Of a stretch of 16,321 bases of DNA, positions 15,596 to 16,321 are shown piece after piece. Source of the DNA: Methylococcaceae bacterium NSP1-1 (GTDB taxonomy: Bacteria; Pseudomonadota; Gammaproteobacteria; Methylococcales; Methylomonadaceae); the NCBI GenBank assembly GCA_002256465.1, contig NQJG01000006.1, positions 1-16,321 on the forward strand, written 5' to 3'. Made by a program: the position numbers and the translations under genes. How positions within the stretch are numbered: position 1 is the first letter of the stretch; each line of letters opens with the position of its first letter. The notes beneath the pieces were generated by a model that worked only from the letters and a program-made list of their open reading frames with translations, was not told where the DNA came from and made no database searches.

Positions 15596-15620
15596 TGTAA
15601 GATACGCTGCTCTAACCTGA
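15596..15620 (-). repeat. Degenerate inverted partner of the REP at 15550
   Basis: Read on the minus strand this stretch begins TCAGGTTAGAGCAGCGTATC, which resembles the REP sequence TCGGGTTAGCGTAGCA with several changes. With the intact unit it would make an inverted pair, as in a REPIN. The similarity is partial. Confidence 0.35.
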
Positions 15621-15644
15621 ACCCACATTTATTGTTTTATTCAC

Positions 15645-16321
15645 ATGTTAAAAATCCCTGGAACCTCTGCATTATCTGATTTTCGTGTAAAAAAACTACT
15701 GGCTGAATTGCAAGTTGTAGAGCCCAATATCACCGCTGTTTCAGCACGCTTTATTCACTTTGCCGACGTTGAAAATGACTTGAATGATAGTCAAACAGCT
15801 ATTATAAGTCAGTTATTGGCTTATGGTTCCTTGCAATCATCGACGGATAATCAGGGAGAAATTTTACTGGTCGTGCCGCGGTCAGGCACGATTTCACCCT
15901 GGTCCAGTAAAGCGACAGAGATTGCCCAGCGCTGCGGTTTGTCTGCGGTTAAGCGTATTGAGCGGGGCATTCAATATGCGTTGACAGCGAACAAACCGTT
16001 ATCAACATCGGTAAAAACACAGCTGTCGACGTTACTGCATGACCGCATGACTCAAACGGTTCTATACGACAATGTAGAGCCTGATTTATTTACTCAGCAC
16101 CAACCCCAGCCATTACTCAGCGTAGCAATAATCGAACAAGGACGTGATGCGCTGGTTAAAGCAAATGCACAATTGGGCATGGCGTTATCGGATGATGAAA
16201 TTGATTATTTGACTGCCAGCTTTCAAAATCTCGGCAGAAATCCAACGGATGTTGAGCTGATGATGTTTGCTCAAGCAAATTCCGAACATTGCCGACACAA
16301 GATTTTCAATGCCAGCTGGAC
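15645..16321 (+). CDS. purL: Phosphoribosylformylglycinamidine synthase, N-terminal part
   Basis: PurL (FGAM synthase) makes formylglycinamidine ribonucleotide from FGAR, glutamine and ATP in purine synthesis. The frame is open from the ATG to the window end, 225 codons, so the gene is cut by the window and not broken. [57 protein letters not shown] and [18 protein letters not shown] match the N-terminal domain and linker of the large single-chain PurL (about 1,300 residues) found in Gammaproteobacteria. No Shine-Dalgarno is apparent before the ATG. The start is chosen by agreement with the family N-terminus. The 108-base gap upstream holds the REP-like sequences but no clear promoter. Confidence 0.96.
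   Translation, partial: MLKIPGTSALSDFRVKKLLAELQVVEPNITAVSARFIHFADVENDLNDSQTAIISQLLAYGSLQSSTDNQGEILLVVPRSGTISPWSSKATEIAQRCGLSAVKRIERGIQYALTANKPLSTSVKTQLSTLLHDRMTQTVLYDNVEPDLFTQHQPQPLLSVAIIEQGRDALVKANAQLGMALSDDEIDYLTASFQNLGRNPTDVELMMFAQANSEHCRHKIFNASW

Noticed and set aside
1..16321. CRISPR array, insertion sequence, toxin-antitoxin or defence genes
   Set aside because: I found no regularly spaced repeats, transposase or recombinase motifs, or defence-type genes. Every substantial frame is accounted for by the housekeeping genes listed.

Overview
The window looks like a chromosomal stretch of a gammaproteobacterium, mostly housekeeping genes for RNA metabolism plus iron storage, lysine and purine synthesis. 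The proteins match gammaproteobacterial families closely (Bfd/Bfr, TrhO, MiaB, PhoH/YbeZ, YbeY, CorC, DnaQ, DeaD, DapA, BamC, PurL). The dapA-bamC pairing points to that class. A methanotroph-like member (Methylococcales) is my guess from general resemblance only. No phage, IS element, CRISPR array or obvious accessory island is present.

Layout. (1) 60-2308, minus: rnr (RNase R), split into two frames by a lesion inside the conserved RNB-domain motif. (2) 2470-2617: a strong sigma70-like promoter and a tRNA-Leu(CAG), followed by about 120 bases that look like a decayed coding fragment. (3) 2816-3556: a possible Fur site, then bfd and bfr (iron storage and release). (4) 3601-5356: promoter and 5'UTR hairpin, then trhO (tRNA U34 hydroxylation) and a thioredoxin-fold protein with a CPGC motif. 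(5) 5357-5629: a gene-free leader with an 11-bp long-range inverted repeat, a promoter, a hairpin with a T-run and a tiny upstream ORF. (6) 5630-11850: a tight co-directional run miaB-phoH-ybeY-corC-galE-MCWS membrane protein-dnaQ, with gaps of at most 28 bases and overlaps at phoH/ybeY and ybeY/corC. (7) 11855-11927: an inverted pair of REP-like palindromes between convergent dnaQ and deaD. (8) 11936-13723, minus: deaD. (9) 13867-15536: dapA overlapping bamC by 4 bases. bamC has a one-base frameshift just before its lipobox. (10) 15550-15620: another REP-like palindrome with a degenerate inverted partner. (11) 15645 to the end: the 5' part of purL.

The genes share an RNA theme: two tRNA modification enzymes (TrhO, MiaB), rRNA maturation and quality control (YbeY, PhoH, RNase R), a DEAD-box helicase (DeaD) and a tRNA gene. 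The most notable points are two disrupted conserved genes (rnr and bamC), which are either true pseudogenes or assembly errors, and the REP/REPIN-like palindromes, which imply a RAYT transposase elsewhere in the genome. I did not find a convincing new multi-gene system.
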